Origin: Streptacidiphilus pinicola
GTDB lineage: Bacteria > Actinomycetota > Actinomycetes > Streptomycetales > Streptomycetaceae
Direction of reading: 5' to 3'
Assembly: GCF_003258295.1 (NCBI RefSeq)
Contig: NZ_QKYN01000077.1
Location: 1 to 64,000, forward strand
Length of the DNA stretch: 64,000 nucleotides
Shown: positions 26,871 through 35,928 of the stretch, piece by piece
Numbering within the stretch: the stretch's first letter is position 1
Layout of the letters: every line of letters begins with the position of its first letter
Translations under genes and position numbers: made by a program
Notes under the pieces: model-generated
The model's input: the letters and a program-made list of their open reading frames with translations, nothing else
Told to the model about the DNA's origin: nothing
Database searches by the model: none

Positions 26871-28913
26871 TCACACTTGGAACCAGGGAGGCGCCATCGC
26901 CCTACGAGCACGCAAGACCGCCTGCACGGGTGCCAGTGCCGCGTTCAGCGACTCTATGGAGCCGGCGCTCCAGGCTTCCACGGATGCCAACATGCCGTCG
27001 ATCCGGGAAACGAGCTTCCCTGCACTCTCGTCACCGCTGAGCTCAGCAGCAAGGCCAAGACCCCGGCGGCAGTGCACCACGCACTCATGCAAGCTGGCCT
27101 GGGCATCTTCGTCGCCAGCTGCCAGTTCACTGCCCAGCCGCGCTGCCTCTCCAGTCACCTGCGCTGCAGCAAGGGCGATGACATGGCGCACGGCTGGCGC
27201 AGGGAGCGAACCGCTGTTGATCAAGGCGTTGACCGTTAGAGGAAATATATCCTCGGGCGCCCGCAGTGTCCCCCCGGTCGCCTCCGCCAGCAGTCGTTCA
27301 ACCCAGTTGCGATCGAGGGATATCGGCGTGAGATTTGGTGTTCGCTGCCACACCAACCAATGCGAAATGGCAGGGTCCAGCTCCGCAGATCGGACGATCC
27401 CGAGACACAGTCGGAGAAAGCTGTCTGAATCGAGAGACTGCACCACGAGCTCAAGGGTGCTGCCGGAGCGCCGGAGGTCGTGGACAGAGATGCCATAGCC
27501 CCCCATCGCTTCCAAGATGGCGAGGTTGCGAGCGGACTCAGGTGCCTTTGTCAGCCAGTCTCGAACCGGTGGCTTGGCGATGGCGAACGCGACCTCCATT
27601 CCGTGGTGAAAGGCCTGGCAGACTGCCCGGGCTCGCTCGGCTGCCATGAAGAGGGACTCCAGTGTGACGGTATCTTCGCCGAGGCGCGCAGCGCCAAGAG
27701 CGGAATCCCACCAGATGTCGCGATGGGCGATTGCGTTCCGCCAGGGAACATCAATCACCGAGGCCAGCGCCTCGAACAACCTTCCCTTGCGACGCGCGAG
27801 CGCGTCGTGGACAGGCCTCAGGGTGGAGTCGCCGGGGAGGCGTTGGCCCGCAAATGCGAGCGCGGCGATCGCAGTCCGCCGAGCGTCGCCCTCGACGGCG
27901 AGCACGTAGGCGTTCGCCGCCGATTCAAGCTTGTGCTCGTCGTCTCGATCGCTCGATTCAAGTTCACGATGCGCCTTGAAGAAGCCAGCATGCCCCTGCC
28001 ACATCGTCCGTTCCCCGGCCCACTGCTCCTCCCAGGCGGCCATGAAGGCGGCTTCATCGGTTCCGAGCGCCTCCAGGACCAGGTCCCTGGCGGCCACCGC
28101 GACGCGATTCGCCACGAGAGGAAACGACGACGTGATCAGAACTATCAGGTGGCGCCGAAGCGAAGGGCTCAGCGCCACAGAGCTGTCGATGAGGTGCGCT
28201 GACTGACCGCGAAGCCGACGATCGAGGTGGGTTTCGTCCCGAGACCACACCGCCTCGAGCCTGGAAGTGAAAGCCAGTCCCTGGCCGTCGACGAGCTCCC
28301 GGTCATCGATCCCGATTGCCCTCTGGATTGCGCCGTCCTCGACCTTCACCAGGACGGGGGCCTCATCGATGGTCAACTGGCGAACTTCCGCGGACGCCTG
28401 CCCCGTCAACGAGATCAGCTGACGCCAGCCAGGCTCGGACCAGTCCTGCTTCTCGCATACGGCGATCGCGGCGACAACGCGGCCGACCAGACTGACGTAC
28501 CGGGCCAAGTCTCTGCGCGGTGGGTAGGCGGTCTCGGGGGGCAGGAACCTCAGGATGTCGACGTCGGCGACCATGCTTCGAACGCCGGCGCGCAGTTCAT
28601 CGACCGCGCGAGCCAGACGCCGCTCCGCATTGCTGCCCTGTGATCCGTCCTCCTGTAGGACCTCCAACAAATGCGCCAGAGCGCCGTGAAGGCTACCCCA
28701 AGTAGTCGACAGGTCCGCCTCTCCCAGGACACTGCGCCACTGGCCACTCGTCACGGAGATGTGCGCCCGTGTACGAGCGCTGCCGCCGAGTACCTCGGAT
28801 GCCGCAACGAGGAAGTCGGGGTCGCGCTGCAGTAATCCTCTGACGGCGGGCCGCTGGCCGGGACTCGCCAGGCCGCTCCAGGCTGGCAACTTGACGATCG
28901 CGTCATTGTCCAC
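26871..28913 (-). CDS. Large protein with HEPN-type RNAIAH motif
   Basis: 680 residues from GTG 28913; the ribosome site is weak. Most of the chain is alpha-helical. Residues 381-450 read FEALASVIDVPWRNAIAHRDIWW and then an amphipathic helix. R392-N-A-I-A-H397 is the canonical Rx4H motif of HEPN ribonucleases, and the following helix context fits. The long N- and C-terminal parts are not recognised. HEPN proteins in defence islands usually cleave RNA to stop phage growth. The gene is transcribed divergently from the GHKL-nuclease of the restriction system, with 297 bases between them. It might be part of that system or an independent defence gene. Confidence 0.5.
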   Translation of the reverse strand: MDNDAIVKLPAWSGLASPGQRPAVRGLLQRDPDFLVAASEVLGGSARTRAHISVTSGQWRSVLGEADLSTTWGSLHGALAHLLEVLQEDGSQGSNAERRLARAVDELRAGVRSMVADVDILRFLPPETAYPPRRDLARYVSLVGRVVAAIAVCEKQDWSEPGWRQLISLTGQASAEVRQLTIDEAPVLVKVEDGAIQRAIGIDDRELVDGQGLAFTSRLEAVWSRDETHLDRRLRGQSAHLIDSSVALSPSLRRHLIVLITSSFPLVANRVAVAARDLVLEALGTDEAAFMAAWEEQWAGERTMWQGHAGFFKAHRELESSDRDDEHKLESAANAYVLAVEGDARRTAIAALAFAGQRLPGDSTLRPVHDALARRKGRLFEALASVIDVPWRNAIAHRDIWWDSALGAARLGEDTVTLESLFMAAERARAVCQAFHHGMEVAFAIAKPPVRDWLTKAPESARNLAILEAMGGYGISVHDLRRSGSTLELVVQSLDSDSFLRLCLGIVRSAELDPAISHWLVWQRTPNLTPISLDRNWVERLLAEATGGTLRAPEDIFPLTVNALINSGSLPAPAVRHVIALAAAQVTGEAARLGSELAAGDEDAQASLHECVVHCRRGLGLAAELSGDESAGKLVSRIDGMLASVEAWSAGSIESLNAALAPVQAVLRARRAMAPPWFQV

Positions 28914-29210
28914 GAACGGATCATGCCATGCAGACGATCACGCAGTCAGCCGGGTGAGGGAACTGAACCGCTGCCGCTCTGGACAAAGACATCCAGACGC
29001 CGCTCCAAGGCCCCTCGGCCTCGACCATGCTGGCTGGGCACCTGCAGCGTTGGCGCGCTCCCGGACTCCGGCGTTGAGACCTGGAGACCGCGGGCTCGGC
29101 AGGCATCGGAGCGGTGGATGTTCGCGGGCGGTGATCTTCGTGTGCCGATACTCGCAGCGTTTTCCGTACTACCTTTGTCGCCTCAACTTCCTTCCTGAGG
29201 AGGAGCGCTA

Positions 29211-31199
29211 GTGAGCGCTGCAGTACCTTGCCTGGAGATCCGCTTCCACGGCCGAGTCATCGAACATCTCGGCATAGACATGTACCAGTCGCCGGTCGCG
29301 GCGATCGCAGAGTTGGTCTCGAACGCCTGGGACGCGGACGCGAGCCAGGTCGACGTGACCCTCCCCGACAACGTCAAGTCCGACTCGGCGCGCATCGTCA
29401 TCAGCGACAACGGGGAGGGCATGACTCTCCAGCAGTGCCAGGACAGGTACCTCAACGTCGGGTACAACCGACGTCGTGACAGGGAGTCGGACCGCACGCC
29501 CGCTGGCAGGCCGATGATGGGGCGCAAGGGCATCGGCAAGTTCGCCGGCTTCGGCATCGCGCGCTTCGTCGAGGTGGACACGACCAGCAAGGAGACCGGC
29601 GAGCGGACGGTTTTCCGACTGGACGCGGAAGTACTGATCGACGGGTCCTCGTCCTACGCGAACAGCGAGCCGTTGACCGTCGAACTCATCCGGCACGAGC
29701 CTGCGGATCCGAGTCGGACCAAGGACCACGGGACCGTCATCACGTTGCAGGGGCTCAGTCTGAAGCAGCGGCCGCCCGTTGAGCGTTTCAGGACCAGCAT
29801 GGCGCGCCGCTTCCTGCTCCTGGAGCGCTCCGACGACTTCAAGGTCCTCGTCAACGGTGCGACGATCTCCGACATCGAGGACGTCGAGAAGATCGAGTTC
29901 TCCTTCCCCCGGTCGTACGCCGAGTACGACCTTCCTGTCCCCGCGGGGCTGGAGATCGACGGTGAGTGGGGAGTCGAGAAGCTCTCCGACGGAAGTCGGA
30001 TTCGCTGGAGGTTCGTCTTCTACCGGGAGCCCATCGGTGACGACGAGCTGACCGGTGTTTCCATCTTCAGCCATCACAAGCTGTCCCAGCGCCCGTTCAT
30101 CTTCAACCTCTCGGGCGGCCTCGGTGGCCAGACCGCGATTCACTATCTCTCAGGGCGCGTCGAAGCAGATTTCCTGGACGAGCAGGACAAGGACCTCATC
30201 TCGACGGAGCGGCAGCGCGTCAACTGGGACGTGGACGAGACTCAGCCTCTGCTGGAGTGGGGCAGGGCAAGGGTTCAAGCCCTTCTGCGAACCTGGCAGG
30301 ATCTCCGCGCCCGCGGGAAGAAGGAGGCGATCGAGAACCGTATCCGCCCCTTCTCTCAGCGTCTCGGCAAGCTCGAACGGCCCGAGCGGAGGGTCGTCGA
30401 CAAGGCGCTCCTCTCGCTCGCCAAACTGCCTGCGGTGAACGAGGACCAATTCGCGGATCTGGCCGAGTCCGTGCTCACCGCCTGGGAAGGGGGCCGCCTC
30501 AAGAGCCTCATCGACGAGCTCGCAGAAGCAGAGACGATGGACTCCGAGGCGCTCGTCGCCATCCTGATGCAGTCCCAGGTGATGAGTGCCCTGCATGCCG
30601 CGGAGCGTGTGAAGAGCCAGCTGAACCTGATCGTGGGGCTGGAGGAACGTGTCAAGCGTCGCGCTCTGGAGCTCGAGGTCAGGGACTACATCGCCGAACA
30701 CCCGTGGCTGATTCAGCCTCGGTGGGACACCTTCAAGGTCGAACGCGGGATTGACCCGTTGGTGAAGGAGGTCGCGAAGGCGGTTTACGGGGATGCCTGG
30801 AACGCACGTGTCGACCTCGTGCTGTCATCAGGGTCGCAGCTGCTCGTGGTGGAGTTCATGCGGCCAGGGCTGAAGGCCGACTGGGACCACTTGAACCGCT
30901 ACGAACGCTACGTGACGAGGCTGCGCACAGCAGTGATTGCGTCCGACAGTCAGTTCCGCATGGTCACGGGCCTGTTGGTCGCAGATCACATCGACCGTGC
31001 GGCGGACGTCGCTTCCAAGGTCCAAACGCTGCGCAGCCAGGACATGGATGCCACGGACTGGCCCGGGCTGCTACGACAGGCTCGTCGTCAGTGGGAGGCC
31101 TACTTCGACATCCTGCGTGACCGGGCGCCGGACGACAGCCGCATGCAGCAGCTCGCCGAGGGACAGGCCGAGCCCCGGTCGATCTCGGCCGAGGACTGA
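29211..31199 (+). CDS. GHKL (MORC/MutL-like) ATPase fused to a PD-(D/E)XK nuclease
   Basis: 662 residues from GTG 29211, preceded by GAGGAGG. The ATPase has the N-box ELVSNAWDADA (34-44), the DxGxG motif SDNGEGM (65-71) and the lid motif GRKGIGK (104-110), all typical of GHKL enzymes of MORC/MutL type. A helical linker follows. The C-terminal region near 530-553 reads ARVDLVLSSGSQLLVVEFMRP, with Asp535 and Glu548 on neighbouring strands as in PD-(D/E)XK nucleases. This architecture occurs in the restriction systems from which eukaryotic MORC proteins were proposed to derive. It faces a five-gene leftward operon convergently, and the shared hairpin at 31,241 ends both units. Confidence 0.85.
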   Translation: MSAAVPCLEIRFHGRVIEHLGIDMYQSPVAAIAELVSNAWDADASQVDVTLPDNVKSDSARIVISDNGEGMTLQQCQDRYLNVGYNRRRDRESDRTPAGRPMMGRKGIGKFAGFGIARFVEVDTTSKETGERTVFRLDAEVLIDGSSSYANSEPLTVELIRHEPADPSRTKDHGTVITLQGLSLKQRPPVERFRTSMARRFLLLERSDDFKVLVNGATISDIEDVEKIEFSFPRSYAEYDLPVPAGLEIDGEWGVEKLSDGSRIRWRFVFYREPIGDDELTGVSIFSHHKLSQRPFIFNLSGGLGGQTAIHYLSGRVEADFLDEQDKDLISTERQRVNWDVDETQPLLEWGRARVQALLRTWQDLRARGKKEAIENRIRPFSQRLGKLERPERRVVDKALLSLAKLPAVNEDQFADLAESVLTAWEGGRLKSLIDELAEAETMDSEALVAILMQSQVMSALHAAERVKSQLNLIVGLEERVKRRALELEVRDYIAEHPWLIQPRWDTFKVERGIDPLVKEVAKAVYGDAWNARVDLVLSSGSQLLVVEFMRPGLKADWDHLNRYERYVTRLRTAVIASDSQFRMVTGLLVADHIDRAADVASKVQTLRSQDMDATDWPGLLRQARRQWEAYFDILRDRAPDDSRMQQLAEGQAEPRSISAED

Positions 31200-31240
31200 T
31201 TCGGCTCATCGATCAGGGATCGATCCCCGAGATTCGACAC

Positions 31241-31268
31241 GAGGGCCTCGCACAGTGGCGAGGCCCTC
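31241..31268. terminator. Bidirectional hairpin between convergent genes
   Basis: GAGGGCCTCGC pairs perfectly with GCGAGGCCCTC around a six-base loop (ACAGTG). The 11-base-pair stem lies 41 bases after the GHKL-nuclease stop, and its right arm touches the stop codon of the convergent gene. No T-run follows, as is common in Streptomyces. Confidence 0.8.
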
Positions 31269-32040
31269 AGTGCTCCAGGGCGCGGCGCGTATCGGCACGC
31301 ACGCCTCTGACCAGGGCGTAGAGGTCGGTGGCGGACGCGGCGTCCAGATCCATGAACGCGGTGAGTCGCAGCAGCCTGATGAGGCTTTGCCGGAACACCG
31401 TGCGGGACGGCACCCCATCCGCGTCGCGAGGATCCTCAGCGTGGGCGCGGACGATCGAGCGCACGAGAGCCGGCGATCCTGCGAGCGCGGAGCGTCGAGC
31501 CATGATCTGGTCCAGGTCCGCCTCGCCCATCACTGCGAGCAGGTGGTAGGGGTCGTCGGCGTCCGGATCCCTGAGGACGTGCGCACGGGTCCACAACCGG
31601 CCGAGGGCGTGCCGGGTCAGGTCGGTGCTCTTGAACCGGTCCCCTGTGTAACCCTTTCCCGGCTTCGCGGGCCAACGCCACGTGCAGACGTCCGGCAGGA
31701 GCACCAGGGCGAGGAACGCCCAGATCTGTCGCTGAGCAGCCTCTCCGGGGATCAGCAGAGACTGCTCGTGCAGCACCCGCGCAACAGCGCGGTCGAACGC
31801 CGCCCCTTGGGCATTGGTCGGTTCTTCGGGATAGCCCTGGGCGCGGGCGACCGCCAGGACGCTGAGCCGCAGCCGCTGCAGGTCATCGCGTGATGCGCGT
31901 TGGCCCCCTGTCGCTGCGAACACGGCGCGCGTGGACTGATAGGCCACCATGTTCTCGTGCGCGCCGCTCGGTACCTGATGGAGCACCTCGAACAGGCGGT
32001 TGGCCTCCGCCGGGAGCAAGCGTGGGTAGAGCAGACTCAC
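31267..32040 (-). CDS. DUF6339-like accessory protein of the restriction system
   Basis: 257 residues from GTG 32040, overlapping the stop of the preceding gene (GTGA). It is helical and begins MSLLYPRLLPAEANRLFEVL. It includes QRQIWAFLALVLLPDVCTWRW and KGYTGDRFKSTDLTRHALGRLWTRA, a pattern I associate with DUF6339 proteins that accompany Z1/GHKL restriction systems. No catalytic motif is clear. It is the last gene of the five-gene operon. The family label is tentative; the operon placement is firm. Confidence 0.6.
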   Translation of the reverse strand: MSLLYPRLLPAEANRLFEVLHQVPSGAHENMVAYQSTRAVFAATGGQRASRDDLQRLRLSVLAVARAQGYPEEPTNAQGAAFDRAVARVLHEQSLLIPGEAAQRQIWAFLALVLLPDVCTWRWPAKPGKGYTGDRFKSTDLTRHALGRLWTRAHVLRDPDADDPYHLLAVMGEADLDQIMARRSALAGSPALVRSIVRAHAEDPRDADGVPSRTVFRQSLIRLLRLTAFMDLDAASATDLYALVRGVRADTRRALEH

Positions 32041-32969
32041 TTCTGGCCGTCCCTCGGGAAACCGATGCCATTCTGAACGTCAGCCCGGAACCGGGAGGGA
32101 TCCCGACGCCGTTCGTCGTGAAGCCTCTTGATCGCTTGGTCGACGCCCTCCCCGGGACGTGCAAGGTACGTTCGAATCAGGGCTCGCACGAGGCCGGCCA
32201 TGGTGATGCCCTGTCCGTTGTCCTCGTGACTCGCCGCCGGCTCGTCCAGGAACGCCTCGTCGTCGAGCGCGCGGCCTATGAGGTCGCACACGATGTCGAC
32301 CTCCAGAAGCCCCCAGAGGTCACCCGGGGCGTCCTTCTTCTCCGCTTCCAGGGCACGTCTGATTTCGGGATTGTCCTCGTTCAGCAGTACGAGCAGACTC
32401 CCCATCGCCGCCTGCTGCCAGTCCCCACCGTCCATGCTGACGTACCAGGCCGCGCCCGGTGGAAGGCCTGCCTCGCGGAACGACACCGGGGCGACCGGCA
32501 GAAGGCCCGCCGACCCTTCCAGATGCATCCTCGCCTGGTCGCTCCACAGGATGGAGCCGGCACGGGTCGCGACGAACGGGTCCGAGTACGGCAGGTCCGA
32601 GGCGAGTTCCAGCAGCGTCTCGATCGTCAGCTCTCCACCGAGGTCCAAACCCTCTGCGACCACCTGGATCTCGCAGGCCACCTTGTCGCCGCGCATCGGC
32701 AGGATCTCGCGGAAGGCCGCGTGCTTGATGAGGGAGGTGGATGGCCAGTAGCGCACGGACAGGCGCAGCCCCGCGTCGGCGGGCAGACCGCAGTCCTCGC
32801 GCAGCTCGGCGAGATCGACCTGCACGACTCTGCTCATCGCGATGTCCGTCGTGTAGTCCCAGTCGGGCAACGCCATCGGCAGCGGTTCACCCGCGGCGAC
32901 CCCCAACTGCCATTTCTCGGCGTGTACTCGGTCGACCGGGCGACGGTACGGCCAGGCGCGCACGCTCAT
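32037..32969 (-). CDS. Uncharacterised component of the Z1/GHKL operon
   Basis: 310 residues from ATG 32969, which overlaps the stop of the second GHKL ATPase gene (ATGA); the longer ORF upstream is antisense-like and Arg/Gly-rich. The chain starts MSVRAWPYRRPVDRVHAEKW. It has a beta-rich N-terminal half (RVVQVDLAELREDCGL, GLRLSVRYWPSTS) and a helical C-terminal half. I see no nuclease, ATPase or methyltransferase motif. Strict four-base overlaps on both sides say it belongs to the system, perhaps as a DNA-recognition or adaptor subunit. Confidence 0.65.
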   Translation of the reverse strand: MSVRAWPYRRPVDRVHAEKWQLGVAAGEPLPMALPDWDYTTDIAMSRVVQVDLAELREDCGLPADAGLRLSVRYWPSTSLIKHAAFREILPMRGDKVACEIQVVAEGLDLGGELTIETLLELASDLPYSDPFVATRAGSILWSDQARMHLEGSAGLLPVAPVSFREAGLPPGAAWYVSMDGGDWQQAAMGSLLVLLNEDNPEIRRALEAEKKDAPGDLWGLLEVDIVCDLIGRALDDEAFLDEPAASHEDNGQGITMAGLVRALIRTYLARPGEGVDQAIKRLHDERRRDPSRFRADVQNGIGFPRDGQK

Positions 32970-34897
32970 GACTGCCTCACAACGCTGATGTCGACGACCA
33001 CGTCGGCCACGGCCGTGACGATCAGCTCCACCTCCATGGGCCCACCTTCGTGCTGCAGGACGTCCCCCGGGACGATCCCACCGTCGGCCGTACGCCATCC
33101 CATGACCGCTGGTACCGCGGCGCCCACCGGGGGCGAGTCCTCGGCAGCCCCGTCGCCGGTGAGCACGTAGGCCAAGCCCTGGATCCGGTCCGGTCCGTGG
33201 ACGACGACGCGTTGCACGAGCACGGGTCGTCCGGCGACGACGTCGAAGGTCGGCTCCGACACCAGGGTCGGCCGTCGGGTCGGACCCCCCGGCCTGCCCT
33301 GGGTGGCACGGCCGCTCCGGATGCCGCCCCCGCCCTGCCCATCGCCATCGGGACCGGCGCCCCCGGACATTCCGGCGTCCACCCCAGAGGCTCCTGCACG
33401 CGTCCGCGAGTCGCCTGCCCGACCGGTCGTGTCCAGCACCGCGGTTCCCGTCCCCCCCGGGCCGGCGAGCAGGTGCCCCAGACGCTGAGAGACAGAGCTC
33501 ATGGCGTACCGCCCGACCTTCACCTGACGCTTCGCCTGAGCCCCACTCAGAGCGTCGCAGCGATCCTTCAGCCGCCGTCCCGTAGTACGCACGAAGGTGG
33601 CTTCCCGACCCTTCAGCTGCCTGTACTCCCACACGTCGTGGGTCGGGGGTTCCGACTGGGAGAAGATCCCGTCCAGGTCGTCCGCGACCTTGAAGACCCC
33701 CGCGTAGCCCGCGTCAGGGGTCGAGCGCTCAGGGCCGGCGTAGTAGCGGGTCACCAATTCCGGTCCGCGCAACAGACAGACATGGTGCGGTGCCCCCTCG
33801 ATGCCCAACTCGCGTGCCGCCGGCGAGAGGACACTTGCCCCGTAAGTGTAGTCGTATGCGAAGGATCCCAGGTCCTTGCGGGGATTACCGCAGACCAGGG
33901 TCTCGCTCTGACCGCCTATTGCCTTGCGGTAGGCGTCGGCGAAGGAGGCCAGGGTCGCATCGTCATCAGGGGAAGGCACAGGGACGGTCACTCCGTTGGC
34001 AGTGACCGCCACGGTCATGCGGACTCGACGCTCCGGGAGGAGGATCGGCCACAGGTTCCATGCCGAGGCGTCCGCGAGGTGGATGCCTGCGTCCTGGACC
34101 GTCAGCTCCTCGGTCGTCTCGGAATCCGGCAACGATGGATCGGTGAGGTCAGGATCGACCACGATGACCGTCGTCCCGGTCTCGTCGGCGTCGAACCCCG
34201 CCAGTCCGAGGCTACCCGCTGCGGCGTCGGCGAGTTCGTTCCGGAGCGGCTCGCAATGGTCCTTCTCAGGCAACCCCCACCAATGACGGCCAGTACGTTG
34301 AATTCCGCCGTCCCAGAACGCCTTCCGGATGGCGGAGCCGATGAAGCGGGACTCCAAGGCGCCGTCCTCACGCCTGAAGCGTGTATGGATGAAGATGCAA
34401 CCCGTCCTCGACAGACGGTAGAACGCACCCTTGCCATAGCCGAAGGTGCCGCCACTGGGATGCCCCGTCGACACTCCCTCGCGGTCTCCGCTGTTGAGGA
34501 CGAACCGCAGCCACTCCCGCCTCTCGGTCCGTCCTGAGTCCGAGCGTGTGGGCCCACCCAGTCCCGTGGTGCCGCGGTCGGAAACCGCCAGGTACCGGAT
34601 CGACCCCGCCTGCGCGATCTGGCGGAACATCGGGTCCTGGTCCCTGATCTGGGCCGCCGCGCTCGTGAACAGCCTGCGCCATTCGTTGGCATGCCCGGCG
34701 CCCACCGTGCACAGGTCGAGCCGGAAACGGACGACCTCCTGCTCGGGCAGGCGCGCGTCCCACGAGTTCTGCGCGGCCTCTCGAACCAGCAGGGAGAGCC
34801 GCGAGAGGCTCGGGCGACCCAACTGGTTCAAGAGGCCATCGGCGGTGATGCCGCCATCCGCGCGGAAGGGCTGTGCGTACCAGCCTGGCCGGCTCAA
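32966..34897 (-). CDS. Second GHKL-type ATPase of the restriction system
   Basis: 643 residues from TTG 34897 (overlap TTGA with the gene before, GGGAG upstream). Residues 37-49 read LVREAAQNSWDAR, the GHKL N-box. AVSDRGTTGLGG carries the DxG at 107-109, and GGTFGYGKG (149-157) is the glycine-rich lid. The C-terminal 200 residues are Gly/Thr-rich and end in a beta domain. It differs clearly from the GHKL-nuclease at 29,211, so the system has two distinct ATPases. Paired GHKL proteins are seen in systems with Z1 NTPases. The lack of a nuclease tail suggests an assembly or DNA-clamp role. Confidence 0.8.
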   Translation of the reverse strand: MSRPGWYAQPFRADGGITADGLLNQLGRPSLSRLSLLVREAAQNSWDARLPEQEVVRFRLDLCTVGAGHANEWRRLFTSAAAQIRDQDPMFRQIAQAGSIRYLAVSDRGTTGLGGPTRSDSGRTERREWLRFVLNSGDREGVSTGHPSGGTFGYGKGAFYRLSRTGCIFIHTRFRREDGALESRFIGSAIRKAFWDGGIQRTGRHWWGLPEKDHCEPLRNELADAAAGSLGLAGFDADETGTTVIVVDPDLTDPSLPDSETTEELTVQDAGIHLADASAWNLWPILLPERRVRMTVAVTANGVTVPVPSPDDDATLASFADAYRKAIGGQSETLVCGNPRKDLGSFAYDYTYGASVLSPAARELGIEGAPHHVCLLRGPELVTRYYAGPERSTPDAGYAGVFKVADDLDGIFSQSEPPTHDVWEYRQLKGREATFVRTTGRRLKDRCDALSGAQAKRQVKVGRYAMSSVSQRLGHLLAGPGGTGTAVLDTTGRAGDSRTRAGASGVDAGMSGGAGPDGDGQGGGGIRSGRATQGRPGGPTRRPTLVSEPTFDVVAGRPVLVQRVVVHGPDRIQGLAYVLTGDGAAEDSPPVGAAVPAVMGWRTADGGIVPGDVLQHEGGPMEVELIVTAVADVVVDISVVRQS

Positions 34898-35928
34898 ATA
34901 TCGGCTCCCAACTCGGTGATCACCCGCTCCCGGTCCGCGTGTGCCGGAACCGTGTCGAGGTCGATGCTGTATTCCAGGTCCATGGCGCCAACTGGCACCA
35001 CGCCCCCGAGGAAGGATCCTGGAGTGATCCTCGGGAACTGGTCCCCCACTTCATACCAGCGTTGTTCGATCGTGACGAACCGGATGTCGGAAGCCGGTCC
35101 CTCGCCTTCCGATGGCAGACCGAGGGCCCTCAGCCGCGTCTCCAGTTCTTCAAGGTCCTCGACCCGGGGACTGCATGCCTCGAGTACGTCGAACACCGAT
35201 CTGGCATCGGGCGCGCTCGACTTGGCCACCCGGAACCAGGCCAGGAAGAGCGCGGTGCCGGGCGGCGTCTCCAACTGGTCCGCGCCGTGGATGCGAACGA
35301 CACGGTTGTCGGCGGCCGTAGTCGCCTTCACCTCGATGGCGCTCTTGGATCCCCGGAAGTCCTGAGGGCAGCCCAACGGCCCTAGCCAGTGCCTGATGGC
35401 TCCAGGTTCTCTGTCGAGCAGCGCCTCCAGGACGACCAACTCGGCGAACAGCCCGGCGAGTCGGGGCAGCGTCCATCGCTCCGTGGTGCCCCCGAACAGG
35501 AGCCGCCAGGCGTTGAGTGTGCGCGCGATCCGGGCAGGCCGCCCCTCGGGCTCCGCCGCGATCTGGACGCACAGTTCGGCGACCAGGCTGGTGAACGTCG
35601 TCTGCAGGTCAGCACGCCGGCACGACAGGTCCGCGTAGCGGACCGGCAATTCGTCACCGAGCAGGAGCGACCGTGTGACGAGGTGGACTCCGGCGCTGCG
35701 CCGGTCGTCGTCCAGCTGGTCCTCCGGGGCTATCGGCACCAGGAGGTGCCGACGTCCCTCCGCGCTTCTCCCTAGCCGGAGCAGTCCCTGGACGGTGGGG
35801 ATCTGCAGTTCAGCGGACAGCATGCGGGCGTCCGGTTGCCGGATCGCCTCCTGGTCGAGGCGCATCCACATCTGTTCCAGCATCGAGTGCAGCCGAGCGG
35901 AAGCACTCGTTCCTCCCGATTCGATCAT
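34894..35928 (-). CDS. PD-(D/E)XK motif protein (DUF4420-like)
   Basis: 344 residues from ATG 35928, overlapping the Z1 stop (ATGA). A helix with FAELVVLEALL (Glu163) precedes CPQDFRGSKSAIEVKATTA, where Asp190, Glu199 and Lys201 match the PD-(D/E)XK catalytic layout. The N-terminal domain (to about residue 130) is a beta-rich region with LLRLGRSAEGRRHLLVP. This matches the DUF4420 nucleases that pair with Z1 proteins. It is predicted to be one of the cleaving subunits. Residues and context agree. Confidence 0.8.
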   Translation of the reverse strand: MIESGGTSASARLHSMLEQMWMRLDQEAIRQPDARMLSAELQIPTVQGLLRLGRSAEGRRHLLVPIAPEDQLDDDRRSAGVHLVTRSLLLGDELPVRYADLSCRRADLQTTFTSLVAELCVQIAAEPEGRPARIARTLNAWRLLFGGTTERWTLPRLAGLFAELVVLEALLDREPGAIRHWLGPLGCPQDFRGSKSAIEVKATTAADNRVVRIHGADQLETPPGTALFLAWFRVAKSSAPDARSVFDVLEACSPRVEDLEELETRLRALGLPSEGEGPASDIRFVTIEQRWYEVGDQFPRITPGSFLGGVVPVGAMDLEYSIDLDTVPAHADRERVITELGADI

